This document shows positions 35,302 through 44,289 of a stretch of 64,000 nt of DNA, piece by piece. The position numbers were made by a program, and so were the translations under genes. Source of the stretch: an uncultured Lachnospiraceae bacterium (GTDB taxonomy: Bacteria > Bacillota > Clostridia > Lachnospirales > Lachnospiraceae); contig CAJTPO010000014.1 of assembly GCA_910578115.1 (NCBI GenBank), positions 1-64,000 of the forward strand, given 5' to 3'. The stretch's first letter is position 1. Each line of letters begins with the position of its first letter. The notes beneath the pieces were generated by a model. That model worked only from the letters and a program-made list of their open reading frames with translations, was not told the origin of the DNA and did no database searches.

Positions 35302-35439
35302 TCATTTCTGAAAGTTCCGACGCATGGCTTCCGCTCTCTGCTCCCTCTGTTCTTCTGTAAGTTGCTGTGTAGGATTTATCTTTATCCATGCAACCGGGAT
35401 ATGGGCGCACAAGCTGCCGTCCTGATTGCGATACCTCTC
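35302..35439 (-). pseudogene. Fragment of a mobile-element gene (C-terminal 45 codons)
   Basis: An open frame without a start codon encodes a coherent, charged C-terminus (AHIPVAWIKINPTQQLTEEQ followed by a basic RRNFQK end). A TGA lies directly upstream at 35440-35442, and the reading appears to continue in another frame before it. This looks like the end of a gene carried by an integrative element, left behind by deletion or frameshift. I could not assign the family. Confidence 0.4.
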
Positions 35440-35442
35440 TCA

Positions 35443-35654
35443 TTCTAACACTGGAGGCTTTCTTTTGTTATCCTGCACGCTCCTGCTTAATCCATTCGTT
35501 TTCATTCATATATTTTAATTTCTATGATCGGTTGAATTTATAAGATGAACTAACCGACACGGTTATAGATTATTTTAATTCTCTATATTAAAATGGAATC
35601 AATAGAAACAAGGAGTGAATTATGTTTATCTTTTAAAATTAAGGAAGCGTTTAT
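35443..35654. other. AT-rich leader region before the HTH-methyltransferase gene
   Basis: No gene of its own apart from a five-codon leader frame (M-F-I-F-stop, ATG near 35622) preceded by AAGGAG. A TATATT near 35585 may be part of the promoter. The inverted repeat at 35551-35565 is listed separately. Confidence 0.4.
35551..35565 (+). promoter_or_regulatory. Operator-like inverted repeat upstream of the HTH gene
   Basis: TAACCG and CGGTTA are separated by ACA, and a further CGGTT half-site lies at 35529-35533. It is about 90 bp before an HTH regulator gene, so it may be that protein's own binding site. Confidence 0.45.
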
Positions 35655-36464
35655 ATGAATATTGGATCAGTAATTATGAGTAAAAGAAAGGCTTTAGGCT
35701 ATACGCAACAAACCTTGGCGAATAAGTTGAATGTTTCTTTTCAGGCAGTGTCAAAATGGGAGAACGTAACGAATTATCCAGAAATGGAAATGCTTCCTGT
35801 GATTGCAAATGTGTTGGACACAAGTATTGATTCCCTTTTGGGATATAAGTCTTTTGTGGTTTCCGATTATGACAAGCGGTATGACACGGTGGATTATTAT
35901 TGGGGAATAACCCCTAATAATCTGTGCTATGAAATAATGAAACTGCGACCGCCAGTTAAACCGCTAAAAGTGTTGGATCTTGGCTGCGGAGAGGGGAAAG
36001 ATGCTGTTTTTCTTGCTCGAAACGGTTATATTGTAACTGCTTTTGATTTGTCTGAAACCGGAATAGAAAAAGGGAAAAAACTTGCAGAAAAATGTAATAC
36101 TTATGTAGATTTTTTTTAAGCTGACATAACTGATTTTCGTGCAACCGAATACTATGACATTATTTTCAGCAGTGGAGTATATCACTTTATTAAGTCAGAA
36201 ATTCGGAAAGAAATCTCAGCAAACCTGAAAGAATACACAAACAAAAACGGCATACACGCAATTAATGTATTTGTAGATAAACCGTTTGTGGAGGTTCCAC
36301 CAGATAAAGATGTCAATCGGTTTCGTTGGATTTCCGGAGAACTTTTTATGCTCTATCATGATTGGAAATTGCATAAGACAGAAGAAATCATTTTTAGCTG
36401 CAATAGCGGTGGAATCCCACATCAACATTGTATGGATATTATGATTGCGGAAAGGGTAAAATAA
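35655..36464 (+). pseudogene. HTH-methyltransferase gene broken by one in-frame TAA
   Basis: The first ~65 residues form a Xre/Cro-type helix-turn-helix (YTQQTLANKLNVSFQAVSKW). A class I SAM-dependent methyltransferase follows, with motif I VLDLGCGEGKDAVFLARNG near residue 112. Codon 155 (36117-36119) is TAA. Reading through it in the same frame continues a normal methyltransferase (ADITDFRATEYYDIIFSSGV) to a second TAA at 36462-36464, 269 codons in all. One A-to-T change in an AAA Lys codon explains it. The truncated 154-residue product keeps the DNA-binding domain. Base composition is much more AT-rich than the flanking housekeeping genes. Confidence 0.85.
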
Positions 36465-36468
36465 TTTT

Positions 36469-37284
36469 ATGATAAAAACATTGTATGTTACTGATTTAGA
36501 TGGAACTTTATTGCGGGATGATAAAATAATTTCAAATGAAAGTACCGCCATATTAAATCGTCTACTTGCTCAAGGTATATGTCTTACATATGCAACTGCA
36601 AGATCGTTCAACTCTGCTTCTAAAATTACAAGAAATATTTCCTTTAACCTGCCTGTCATTATCCGCAACGGAACAATTCTTACCAATCCTTTATCTAGGA
36701 GGGAAATTGAAATTTCGTTGTTCGGAGAAGAACTGCAACACATAAGGCAGGCTTTGACTGACAACACTATCCCCGGATTTGTAACTGCTTATTTTGGCTC
36801 AACTGAAGTAAAATTATGTTTAACAGGAAGAACTAATGAAGGCTTTCAGGAATATTTGCAAAACCATTCTACGGACAGGCGTATTCATATGGTTGATACA
36901 AAAGATAAATTGTACGAAGGGAAAACGTGCTATTTTACATTTATTGCTCCCAAAAATGAATTACAGCCCCTTTATGAACGTGTAAAGCATATAGAGGGAA
37001 TTACCTGTATTTTTCAACAGGACAAATACAGACCGGAATATTGGTTAGAACTATGTCCGGGGAATGCATCAAAGGCATCAGCAATTCAAAAAGTAAAGCA
37101 GTTATGCGGTTGCCAGAGGGTAATTGTATTTGGCGATTCGGCAAATGATATTTCCATGTTTCAAATGGCAGATGAAGCATATGCAACCGAAAACGCAATT
37201 AACGAATTAAAGGAAATTGCTACGGGAATCATTGAAAGTAATAATGCTGACGGAGTAGCAAAATGGTTAGAAGCACATTCATGA
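36469..37284 (+). CDS. HAD-superfamily hydrolase, Cof type
   Basis: Phosphatase of the Cof/YidA group, usually acting on small phosphorylated metabolites. Motif I is VTDLDGTLL near residue 8, the cap domain spans the middle, and motif IV is FGDSANDISMF near 222. It starts four bases after the methyltransferase stop, so the pair was probably one operon. Like its neighbour it is AT-rich, pointing to acquisition. The specific substrate is unknown. Confidence 0.88.
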   Translation: MIKTLYVTDLDGTLLRDDKIISNESTAILNRLLAQGICLTYATARSFNSASKITRNISFNLPVIIRNGTILTNPLSRREIEISLFGEELQHIRQALTDNTIPGFVTAYFGSTEVKLCLTGRTNEGFQEYLQNHSTDRRIHMVDTKDKLYEGKTCYFTFIAPKNELQPLYERVKHIEGITCIFQQDKYRPEYWLELCPGNASKASAIQKVKQLCGCQRVIVFGDSANDISMFQMADEAYATENAINELKEIATGIIESNNADGVAKWLEAHS

Positions 37285-37333
37285 CAAGGGCGTTGGGCGA
37301 GGCTGTCTCGCCCCTCGTTCTTTGCCCTTGTCA
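37282..37333 (+). terminator. Large hairpin terminator after the HAD gene
   Basis: TGACAAGGGC pairs with GCCCTTGTCA as the outer stem, and GGGCGAG pairs with CTCGCCC inside. The first arm starts at the stop codon of the HAD gene. It is followed by GTCTTTAAAAA, a weak U-tract on the plus strand. Confidence 0.65.
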
Positions 37334-37425
37334 GTCTTTAAAAAGTTTGCGCTGCTTAAAGCCGTCTCAATTCACCGGCAATATCCACAAATAAAATTCA
37401 CCGACCTTCATCTTATGCGATAATA

Positions 37426-39021
37426 CTACATTTTTTGAAAAATCAGAACATCATCAAAAGATGCCAGCCTGGTTTCTGAGAATTGATGAGAAACGACTAT
37501 CAGCAGCCTGCATTTGATTGAAAGAAGAATATCTTCAATTTTAGCAGCAGTAGCATCATCAAGATTTGCAAGAGGCTCATCCAGTATCAGGATATCCGTA
37601 TCTCTCAATAATGCACGGGCCAAACATATTCTCTTCTTTTCACCGCCTGACAGGTTTGCCCCATCTTCCATAATGAGCGCATCCAGTGAGACACTGTTCG
37701 CAAATTTATCCAGGCCAAGGCTTTTTAGTACAGAAACCAGCCTGTCATCTGATATGTCTTGATACATGGTAAGATTGTTCCTGAGTGAATCGTGAAACAA
37801 CACCGCTTCCTGTCGAACAACGGTAATACAACCATAGGTACTGTCATACTCAGAAATCGGTATGCCATCAATCACAATACTGCCTCCGTTCACATCATGG
37901 TAGCGAAGTAATAAATTGACTGCTGTCGTTTTCCCGCATCCGCTCGGACCTTTGATCAGATAACGTTTACCCATTCCCGCCGTGAAATTAAAGTCATGCA
38001 ATACCGGCGGTTCATCAGGATAAGCAAATGTAACACTCCTGTACTCAATTCTATCACTGACTTCATGTAAAACTCTGCCTCTCTTCGAATTTACACCTTC
38101 CGCCATAAAGGATACTACAGAATCGCAGGCAGGTCTGATTGCGATCAGCTGTCTGATTATCTCGGCAAGAGAAAGCAATGGATAAGAAAGCTGGTCAATC
38201 ATGCCGATTGCAACAAAAAAATTACCCGCAGTAAAATCTCCTTTCAATACAAGCCAGACAGCGCAGACAAGAACAACAAAATACGAGAGATAGGAAATCA
38301 GGGTCGTAATCAACTGTGACACTGCTCCCAGCGCTGTATCCTTCAGCAGCCTGTTCATGGAATGATTGTTAGATTCATTGAATTTCAAGAGAATTTTTTC
38401 CTCTATCGAAAAATTTTTAATAATCTCAAAACCTTTTAACCAATCATTTACCTTTGCCAGATTATCCTCTACGGAATCGAGATATTCCGTTTGTGCTTTT
38501 TGCAGTTTCTTTTCAATCAGTTTTGGAACATACAACGGAGTAGTCAATAAAGTAATCGTAACCAGTGCAAGCCGCCAGTCCAGCAAAAATAAGGCAGCAC
38601 TTACAAAAATGCTCTTGAACAGTATCTCCCAAAGCATCGGCAGCATTTGAAACCTGCGTGTTTTTATTGCATTTACTTCATTTGTAAGTTTCGATATATA
38701 TTCTCCCTGCTGATGCTCTTTATATTTTACAAAATCTCTTCTCATAATACTGTCAAAGATATCACGCCTCAGAGATTTGGTGCAGCCTACAACAAATCCA
38801 GCGCTAAACTGCTTATAACAAAAATAGAAAAAAATCTCACATAATATAAATGCAATCAGTAGAACCGCATATCGACCGGTCTGTGCTGTTTCTCCGGCAA
38901 TGGCATAGTCAAGGACATCGCCTTTCAAAAACTGCAGGGTAACAGCAAAAACAGTGCTGATAAATACACAAATAAGAGCACCAAAAAAATAGTTTCTGTT
39001 TTGTTTTTGATATTTCTTCAT
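37426..39021 (-). CDS. ABC half-transporter (exporter type), fused permease and ATPase
   Basis: One polypeptide with a six-helix membrane domain (about residues 10-300) and a nucleotide-binding domain: Walker A GPSGCGKTT near 365, signature NLSGGEKKRICLARALL and Walker B ILILDEPLANLDD. It would work as a homodimer, or with a missing partner. Such proteins export peptides, lipids or drugs. No substrate clue is nearby. The AT-rich composition places it in the acquired segment. GGAGG precedes ATG 39021. Confidence 0.9.
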   Translation of the reverse strand: MKKYQKQNRNYFFGALICVFISTVFAVTLQFLKGDVLDYAIAGETAQTGRYAVLLIAFILCEIFFYFCYKQFSAGFVVGCTKSLRRDIFDSIMRRDFVKYKEHQQGEYISKLTNEVNAIKTRRFQMLPMLWEILFKSIFVSAALFLLDWRLALVTITLLTTPLYVPKLIEKKLQKAQTEYLDSVEDNLAKVNDWLKGFEIIKNFSIEEKILLKFNESNNHSMNRLLKDTALGAVSQLITTLISYLSYFVVLVCAVWLVLKGDFTAGNFFVAIGMIDQLSYPLLSLAEIIRQLIAIRPACDSVVSFMAEGVNSKRGRVLHEVSDRIEYRSVTFAYPDEPPVLHDFNFTAGMGKRYLIKGPSGCGKTTAVNLLLRYHDVNGGSIVIDGIPISEYDSTYGCITVVRQEAVLFHDSLRNNLTMYQDISDDRLVSVLKSLGLDKFANSVSLDALIMEDGANLSGGEKKRICLARALLRDTDILILDEPLANLDDATAAKIEDILLSIKCRLLIVVSHQFSETRLASFDDVLIFQKM

Positions 39022-39069
39022 AGATACCTCCTAATGCACTAATGCAGCAGAAGGATTGAATGTATTTTC

Positions 39070-39088
39070 CTCCTGCTGTTAGCAGGAG
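39070..39088 (-). promoter_or_regulatory. Leader hairpin upstream of the ABC half-transporter
   Basis: A perfect 8-bp stem, CTCCTGCT/AGCAGGAG, with a three-base loop lies about 50 bp before the start codon. It may act in translation or mark the junction of the AT-rich segment. Confidence 0.35.
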
Positions 39089-39139
39089 ATGCGACGCTTT
39101 ACCATAATGTTCCCTTCCTTTCATAAAAAGCAGCAGTGT

Positions 39140-39928
39140 TTATCTTCCCTCTCCAGGGGCTACAACCGCGTTACAATCACAAAAGGAGCCGGAAGTTCCC
39201 TGTTTCTGATTTCTTCTGCCATGCTTAATGATCCAGTCCTGTGCCCTGCTCCGCCCCGTGCTTTCCCATTGTGCGATAATGAAATCCGCTTTTTCCGGGG
39301 CGTCTTTATACAAGTCGTTGAGGTTGTTGCCCACGCTTTTCTGGACAAACTTCTGCGGGTCGTCTTTTAAATTTGTCAGAAGGATCGTGTATCTTTCAAA
39401 TTCCTCCAGTGCGACCAGCAATTTGGGCGACCAGGGCAGCCGTGTTCTGACACCCTCACTGGCAAGCCGCCTGACATGGACATTTTCGTCATCAGTCCAC
39501 CGGATCAACTCGTCCATGACCTCTCCCGGGTGCGCCTGCAGCAAAGGGCGGACAGCAAACTCCCCGGTGAATCTTTTCGTCAGTTCTTTCAGAAAAGAAA
39601 GCGACAGGCGAAAGTCCTCGTTTCCATGCCGTTCCACATATCTGCCGACCGGCCACAGCCACCACCCAAGATTGAACATCCCTTCCGGCCTCTCCAGTTC
39701 CGGCCCCAGCATATTGAAAAATGCCTTAATGTTTGCCGCGTAATCACCGGACATACTCCGCTGCATGGCATCCACAATAAAATCAAGTCTGGCAAACAGT
39801 TCCTTATCGTCCAGCCTGCCAAGCAGGGTGTCACAAAAAGTTCCGGCATCGAAATCCGGCATGACGTCATTAATTTTCCGGGAAAAATCCAGGATATATT
39901 CATCATTATAATAGTCTTTGTGTTTCAT
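39140..39928 (-). CDS. DNA alkylation repair protein (HEAT-like, AlkC/AlkD family)
   Basis: Glycosylase-type protein that removes alkylated bases using an all-helical HEAT-like solenoid. Helical repeats run through the length, with LDFIVDAMQRSMSGDYAANI, LGWWLWPVGRYVERHG and WTDDENVHVRRLASEGVR typical of the family. Repair domain ends near GRRNQK; the last ~18 residues (SGSFCDCNAVVAPGEGR) look like an extra tail. ATG 39928 has GGAG seven bases upstream, better than ATG 39940. Confidence 0.82.
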   Translation of the reverse strand: MKHKDYYNDEYILDFSRKINDVMPDFDAGTFCDTLLGRLDDKELFARLDFIVDAMQRSMSGDYAANIKAFFNMLGPELERPEGMFNLGWWLWPVGRYVERHGNEDFRLSLSFLKELTKRFTGEFAVRPLLQAHPGEVMDELIRWTDDENVHVRRLASEGVRTRLPWSPKLLVALEEFERYTILLTNLKDDPQKFVQKSVGNNLNDLYKDAPEKADFIIAQWESTGRSRAQDWIIKHGRRNQKQGTSGSFCDCNAVVAPGEGR

Positions 39929-39954
39929 ACCGCTCTCCATTCCATACTACTGAA

Positions 39955-39995
39955 AACCGCCTGACGGCTCCACTTTTCTCTGCCGTCAGGCGGTT
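39955..39995 (-). terminator. Terminator after the DUF1905/C39-like gene
   Basis: A 14-bp perfect stem, AACCGCCTGACGGC/GCCGTCAGGCGGTT, with TTTTC following on the minus strand. It starts three bases after the stop codon. Confidence 0.9.
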
Positions 39996-39998
39996 ATT

Positions 39999-40667
39999 TT
40001 ATGCTGTAACGATCTCCAGATACCCCACCATCTTACTCAGATCAAACTCTTTCAGCACACCCTGGTTCGGCTCGTAGTAATGGCCGTCAAATCCTACCAG
40101 ATAATGACTGTATCTGCCCATCTTCTCCATGATGATGCAGCAGTGCGGCAGCGCCACATGTTTGCCCAGCGTATAGACGATCTTGTCCGCATGGCGAATT
40201 CCCAGATACTCCAGCGTGGCAATCATCTTGCTCATGTTCGCCTGCCACTCACGGCACTTCATGATATCACAGGCTTCATCCAGCGAAGTACCCGCGATCA
40301 TGGCTATGCAGGCCTGTCCGCACAGACCGTCCCAGGGCTGCGTCACCAGATCCACGCTGTCGATCTTACGGATCGGATGTTCCGTGCTGTAGGGACTGCC
40401 TCCCATGCTCACCACATTGCCCACGATCTCGATCGAGATCAGATACTTCTTACCCAGCTCCACCTTGGCCAGCGTATCCGGATTGACCGGAATATCATAA
40501 TATCCCTGTCCCTTCGGCACCAGATCACATATAAAGCAGACGTCGTCAAAGCACACCCTGACCGGCGCGTCTCCCACCTTCTCACACACTTCCCATACAT
40601 TAAAGGGCACCGCGATCGTGTTCTCATTCTCACGGAATTCCACTGTTCCTTCAAATTCGTATTTCAT
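39999..40667 (-). CDS. DUF1905-like domain fused to a C39-like cysteine-peptidase fold
   Basis: Residues 1-90 resemble DUF1905 (EFEGTVEFRENENTIAVPFNV, VPKGQGYYDIPVNPDTLAKV), a small beta-barrel. Residues 105-222 resemble peptidase C39-like domains: VTQPWDGLCGQACIAMIAG supplies a Gln and candidate Cys nucleophile, and SHYLVGFDGHYYEPNQGV a candidate His and Asn/Asp. There is no signal peptide, so the protein should be cytoplasmic. Its function is unknown, and the fusion is unusual. It has its own terminator and probably stands alone. Confidence 0.65.
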   Translation of the reverse strand: MKYEFEGTVEFRENENTIAVPFNVWEVCEKVGDAPVRVCFDDVCFICDLVPKGQGYYDIPVNPDTLAKVELGKKYLISIEIVGNVVSMGGSPYSTEHPIRKIDSVDLVTQPWDGLCGQACIAMIAGTSLDEACDIMKCREWQANMSKMIATLEYLGIRHADKIVYTLGKHVALPHCCIIMEKMGRYSHYLVGFDGHYYEPNQGVLKEFDLSKMVGYLEIVTA

Positions 40668-40745
40668 TGTTACCCCCGCCTTTCTGCAATTTTAACTGCT
40701 CTTATTTTATCATGAACCCCTGCCCGAAAACAACAGTATTTTAAT

Positions 40746-41876
40746 TTACTCGTCCTGCACGCCGTCTGCCTCTTCAAAGCTGATATTCAGATCCACATTC
40801 CCTTCGATTCCTGCGACTTTGCCCTCATCCGTATACTGCCAGATCTTAAAGGCATAGGGATAATACATCGGCTCGTCATAGAAAGCGACCCACTTGTCAT
40901 ACGCCTCCAGCTGTGCCAGATCAAGCATGATCATGAATGTCTTCATATTGCCGTAGATCATCGGCGTATAGCCTGCCTCCCTGATCTTCTCACAGAAGGC
41001 GATGCAACAGCGCGTCCGCTCCTCCTTCGTCAGATCCTTCGTCCTGGCGCTGGTATTGGAGACCGCCTCCACATCAATGACCACCGGATAGTCGATCGGG
41101 TAAGGCTCCAGCGCATCCAGCACGAACTGCGCCTCCTCTTCCGCCTCCTCCACACTGACCGCCTGCGTGAAGAAATATACGCCGACACCGATCTCATTGT
41201 TCAGCGCTCCCTTGATATTGTCCTTGAAATTCTCATCCTCCTGAATCTCACCCTTCGTGTATCCTCTGAGCCCCAGACGGATGAAGGCGTATTCCACGCC
41301 GTCGCCGGCCACCAGCTCCCAGTCGATCTCCTCCTGATATTTCGACACGTCAATCCCCTTGCGGGAGATCCACTGACTGTTGTCATAATAGTTCATGACC
41401 TGATCGCCGTTCCTGACAAACTGCTCCAGATCGTATGTATGCCGTGCCAGATCATCGGATATGGGAAAAAAGTGATACTCCCCCGCATCCGCCACCACGA
41501 TTTCATCCGGATAGAAATAGCGGAGCATGGCAAGCGTCCCGTCGCCGTTTAACATCAGTTCTTTTAATTTCTCCAGAAAATCAGACTGTACCGCCTGCGT
41601 CGTCTCGTCGGCCGTCTGCGTCACTGCGTTGGCGATCATGGCGTCCACCTCGCCCTGCGTGTAAGTGACCGTCTCATCCATCCGCACAGACTCCAGCTCA
41701 TTCATGACCACCGTATTTTCCATCTGGATGGCCCGATAGCGAAATACCATGACCAGTGTGATCGTAATCGCCGTCAAAGTCACCAGACAAAGTATGATCG
41801 ATCCCACCAGGATTCCGTTCTCGCTTCTCCTGCGCCTTTTCTTATGTCTCTTACTCCGCAAATTCATTTCCTGCAT
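40746..41876 (-). CDS. Membrane-anchored GH25-family lysozyme-like protein
   Basis: Cell-wall hydrolase candidate. A basic N-terminus (KRHKKRRRR) and one membrane helix at about 25-47 anchor it, followed by a ~120-residue stalk region. The GH25 domain covers about residues 170-370: KGIDVSKYQEEIDW, YAFIRLGLRGYTKG, GVYFFTQAVS, and the catalytic segment YPVVIDVEAVS. GGAG precedes ATG 41876. It likely trims peptidoglycan at the outer face of the membrane. Confidence 0.88.
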   Translation of the reverse strand: MQEMNLRSKRHKKRRRRSENGILVGSIILCLVTLTAITITLVMVFRYRAIQMENTVVMNELESVRMDETVTYTQGEVDAMIANAVTQTADETTQAVQSDFLEKLKELMLNGDGTLAMLRYFYPDEIVVADAGEYHFFPISDDLARHTYDLEQFVRNGDQVMNYYDNSQWISRKGIDVSKYQEEIDWELVAGDGVEYAFIRLGLRGYTKGEIQEDENFKDNIKGALNNEIGVGVYFFTQAVSVEEAEEEAQFVLDALEPYPIDYPVVIDVEAVSNTSARTKDLTKEERTRCCIAFCEKIREAGYTPMIYGNMKTFMIMLDLAQLEAYDKWVAFYDEPMYYPYAFKIWQYTDEGKVAGIEGNVDLNISFEEADGVQDE

Positions 41877-41909
41877 ACGTTTCTCCTATCTTTGAAAAAT
41901 CCGTCATCC

Positions 41910-42794
41910 CTAAATCCGCTCGCCAAAATAGCTCTTATAGCCTTCCCCGAAAATCTCCGTGGCACTGGTCACGATCATAAAGGAATTCGCATCTTCCTCC
42001 CTCACGATCTCCTCCGCTCTCGGAAATACCGTCTTCTTCATGGCGCACATGATCACCCGCTTCTCATTGCCGCTGTAGGCGCCCTGCCCGTTGATATAGG
42101 TAGTGCCCACATCCAGATCCTCCAACAGCCGCTGCGTGATCTGCTCCGGCCTGTCACTGATGATATAGAGAAGTTTCGCCTCGTCCCGTCCGTAGAGCAC
42201 CACGTCCATGGCCACCGAGCAGCACCCTACCGCCACCGCCGCATACAGCGCAGCGCTGACATCCCGAAAGACGATTCCCGACAGTGTCACCACCGTGGCA
42301 TCTATCATCAGAAAAAGATTGCCCGTCTTTAGATGCGGCAGTTTTAACTTAAGCGCCTTGATGATGATATCCACGCCGCCGCTGGTCGCCCCGGCCCGGA
42401 AGATCACACCGATGGCGATCGCCTGCAGGATACCGCCCGCCACCGCTGCCAACAGTATATCATTGGTGGCCGCCTCCACACCTGATAACATATTGGTAAA
42501 AAAGGAAATCGATACCGTGGCATAGATCGTCGAGATGGTCAGGCCGATCCCGAATTTCCACACGCCAAATATCAGGATCGGGATATTTAACAGCAGGATC
42601 AGCGTACCGGTACTGACCGGCACCAGTCTGCTCAAAATGATCGCCACGCCGGTAAGTCCGCCCGGCGCCATATCATTGGGATCGATAAAAAAACTGACCG
42701 CCACCGCATAGACAAAAGTCGCCGCTGTTATAATAATATATTTCTTTACCCATTCTGTCTTGCTTTTTTTTGAAATTTTTTTATTTTCCATCAT
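41910..42794 (-). CDS. YitT family membrane protein (DUF161/DUF2179)
   Basis: About five membrane helices (DUF161/YitT_membrane, residues ~15-200) followed by a cytoplasmic DUF2179 domain (TYINGQGAYSGNEKRVIMCAMKK). The family is widespread in Firmicutes with no fixed function. ATG 42794 has GGAAAGG in good position; an in-frame upstream start at 42812 does not. A short, very basic N-terminal tail precedes the first helix. Confidence 0.9.
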   Translation of the reverse strand: MMENKKISKKSKTEWVKKYIIITAATFVYAVAVSFFIDPNDMAPGGLTGVAIILSRLVPVSTGTLILLLNIPILIFGVWKFGIGLTISTIYATVSISFFTNMLSGVEAATNDILLAAVAGGILQAIAIGVIFRAGATSGGVDIIIKALKLKLPHLKTGNLFLMIDATVVTLSGIVFRDVSAALYAAVAVGCCSVAMDVVLYGRDEAKLLYIISDRPEQITQRLLEDLDVGTTYINGQGAYSGNEKRVIMCAMKKTVFPRAEEIVREEDANSFMIVTSATEIFGEGYKSYFGERI

Positions 42795-42913
42795 GATCTG
42801 CCTTTCCTTCATGCCACGGTCAGCGGGCTAAACTCATCTTCTCCTATAGTGTAACCGCATTCCCTTCATTTCATGACTGCGTATCCTGTCAAACCGCCTG
42901 CCAAAATCCATAA

Positions 42914-42940
42914 GATCCGCACAGAAAAACCATGCGGATC
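42914..42940 (-). terminator. Possible terminator after ilvA
   Basis: GATCCGCA pairs with TGCGGATC around an 11-base loop, about 60 bp after the stop codon of the threonine deaminase gene. The U-tract is weak. Confidence 0.45.
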
Positions 42941-43002
42941 CTGTCATCTCTATATCATTTTCAGTCCATATGTCCGCCTGCCCGGCGTGTCAGATACCGG
43001 TG

Positions 43003-44220
43003 TCAGATGCTGGCCCGGATCAGCTTCGGCTGGTAGCCGTTTTGCTGCAGCGATGATATGATCTGGTTCTTATGGTCCGTCCCAAATGCCTCCATGGTGA
43101 TGCGCAGCTCCACCTCCGCACTGCGGTTGATGGAGACGAACTGGTTATGCTCTAACTTGATCACATTGCCGTTTTGCTTCGCGATCACGTCCGCCACTCT
43201 GGACAGCTCGCCCGGCTTATCCGGCAAAAGCACGGACACCGAGAAGATCCGGTCCCGCAGCACAAGGCCCTGCTGTACCACAGAGGACATGGTGATCACG
43301 TCCATATTGCCGCCGCTAAGAATCGCCACAACCTTTTTATTCTTCACATCCAGATGCTTCAGAGCCGCCACCGTCAGCAGACCGGAGTTCTCCACGACCA
43401 TCTTATGATTCTCCACCATGTCGAGGAAAGAGACCACCAGCTCCTCATCCCCCACCGTGATGATGTCGTCCAGATTTTCCTTAAGATAAGGGAAAATGTC
43501 CGTGCCCGGTGTCTTGACCGCCGTGCCGTCCGCGATGGTATTGACCTTCTCCAGCGTCGTCACCTTGCCGGCCCGCACGGATTCCTGCAGACAGTTGGCC
43601 CCTGCCGGCTCCACGCCGATCACCTTGATCTTGGGATTCAGAAGTTTGGCCAGCGTAGACACACCGGTAGCCAGTCCGCCGCCGCCCACCGGCACCAGAA
43701 TATAGTCCACCAGCGGCAATTCCTTGATGATCTCCATGGCGATGGTGCCCTGTCCCGTAGCCACGTCCAGATCGTCAAAAGGATGCACAAAGGTATACCC
43801 GTTCTCTGCCGCCAGTTCATAGGCTCTGGCACAGGCCTCGTCGTACACGTCGCCATGCAGCACCACCTCCGCACCGTAACCTTTCGTCCTGTTCACCTTG
43901 ATCAGCGGCGTGGTCGTGGGCATGACGATCACCGCCTTCACGCCGTAGCACTTCGCCGCATAGGCCACGCCCTGCGCATGGTTCCCGGCCGACGCCGTGA
44001 TCAGCCCCTTCGCCCGTTCTTCATCCGACAGCGTACTGATCTTATAGTAGGCCCCCCGCAGCTTATAGGCCCCCGTCAGCTGCATGTTCTCCGGTTTCAG
44101 ATACACCTTGTTCCCTGTCCGCGCACTGAAATGATCGCTGTAGATCAGTTTCGTCTCTGATGCCACCTCCTTGACGATCTCATATGCCTCCTCGAACTTA
44201 TCCAATGACAATTCCTTCAT
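43003..44220 (-). CDS. ilvA: Threonine ammonia-lyase (threonine deaminase)
   Basis: PLP enzyme converting threonine to 2-oxobutanoate and ammonia. The PLP-Lys motif is QLTGAYKLRGAYYK near residue 50, the phosphate-binding loop is ASAGNHAQGVAYAA, and the glycine-rich PVGGGGLATG lies near 175. A C-terminal ACT domain (about 325-405) suggests allosteric control. Whether it is biosynthetic or catabolic cannot be settled here; the ~400-residue one-ACT form is often catabolic. Confidence 0.92.
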   Translation of the reverse strand: MKELSLDKFEEAYEIVKEVASETKLIYSDHFSARTGNKVYLKPENMQLTGAYKLRGAYYKISTLSDEERAKGLITASAGNHAQGVAYAAKCYGVKAVIVMPTTTPLIKVNRTKGYGAEVVLHGDVYDEACARAYELAAENGYTFVHPFDDLDVATGQGTIAMEIIKELPLVDYILVPVGGGGLATGVSTLAKLLNPKIKVIGVEPAGANCLQESVRAGKVTTLEKVNTIADGTAVKTPGTDIFPYLKENLDDIITVGDEELVVSFLDMVENHKMVVENSGLLTVAALKHLDVKNKKVVAILSGGNMDVITMSSVVQQGLVLRDRIFSVSVLLPDKPGELSRVADVIAKQNGNVIKLEHNQFVSINRSAEVELRITMEAFGTDHKNQIISSLQQNGYQPKLIRASI

Positions 44221-44289
44221 CGCCTGTCTCTCTGCTCCTTTCCCGTCCCCTGTAAAATACCCTTCCGCACTTCCTCAACAAATCGCTTC

